Below the pieces are notes generated by a model. It did not search any database. It saw only the letters and a list, made by a program, of their open reading frames with translations, and was not told the DNA's origin. The position numbers were made by a program, and so were the translations under genes. Of a DNA stretch of 13,745 nucleotides, positions 13,699 through 13,745 are shown in pieces (position 1 is the stretch's first letter; each line of letters begins with the position of its first letter). The stretch is from Acidobacteria bacterium UBA7540 (lineage in GTDB: Bacteria > Acidobacteriota > Terriglobia > UBA7540), in NCBI GenBank assembly GCA_002478145.1, contig DLMI01000101.1, forward strand, positions 36,098-49,842, in the 5' to 3' direction.

Positions 13699-13745
13699 GC
13701 GAAGCGACTCCCAACCTTCTGTTCGTCCCGCCCCCCGCGCAGTCC

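Overview
The window looks like chromosomal DNA from a GC-rich, Gram-negative-type bacterium. The protein styles (proton-pumping NADH dehydrogenase, bacterial glycogen synthase, LytS-type kinase) and the abundance of intergenic palindromic repeats suggest an Acidobacteriota-like genome. That placement is an impression from the sequence, not a search result. No phage, CRISPR, toxin-antitoxin or defence genes are visible. The coding content is mostly housekeeping; the unusual content lies between the genes.

Layout. On the minus strand, 1-2174 holds part of a complex I operon: nuoA, then nuoC and nuoD (nuoD runs off the left edge). It is read from a near-consensus promoter at 2220-2248. nuoB, which normally sits between nuoA and nuoC, is absent, and its place is taken by repeat DNA. 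On the plus strand follow thiS (thiamine sulfur carrier, no thiG beside it), a LytS-type sensor kinase without a regulator, a small CxxC carboxymuconolactone-decarboxylase/AhpD-like protein, an MFS transporter and a membrane-anchored alpha/beta hydrolase. ksgA/rsmA (minus) is divergent from glgA (plus). After glgA come trxA, a class I methyltransferase and purA, all plus.

Intergenic DNA. Nearly every spacer contains structured repeats of several unrelated families: (a) a 228-bp MITE-like element with CTAG ends, in three copies (1479-1706, 4300-4527, 6569-6851), the third carrying another inverted-repeat element that itself carries a third palindrome; (b) a 108-114 bp palindrome starting TGTCAT (6657-6764, 10883-10996); (c) a palindrome starting TTTGGAGTGCGG before purA; (d) a palindrome starting ACCACCCC after the hydrolase; (e) strong hairpins before the kinase and after nuoA; (f) tandem heptanucleotide arrays arranged as facing inverted pairs before three consecutive genes (4731-7994). 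Many repeats begin at or within the stop codon of the preceding gene.

The genes do not form one pathway. Only nuoA-C-D is clearly an operon; several others (thiS, the kinase) lack their usual partners, which fits an operon structure broken up by repeat insertion and rearrangement. The paired heptamer arrays and the nested element are the best candidates for something little described.
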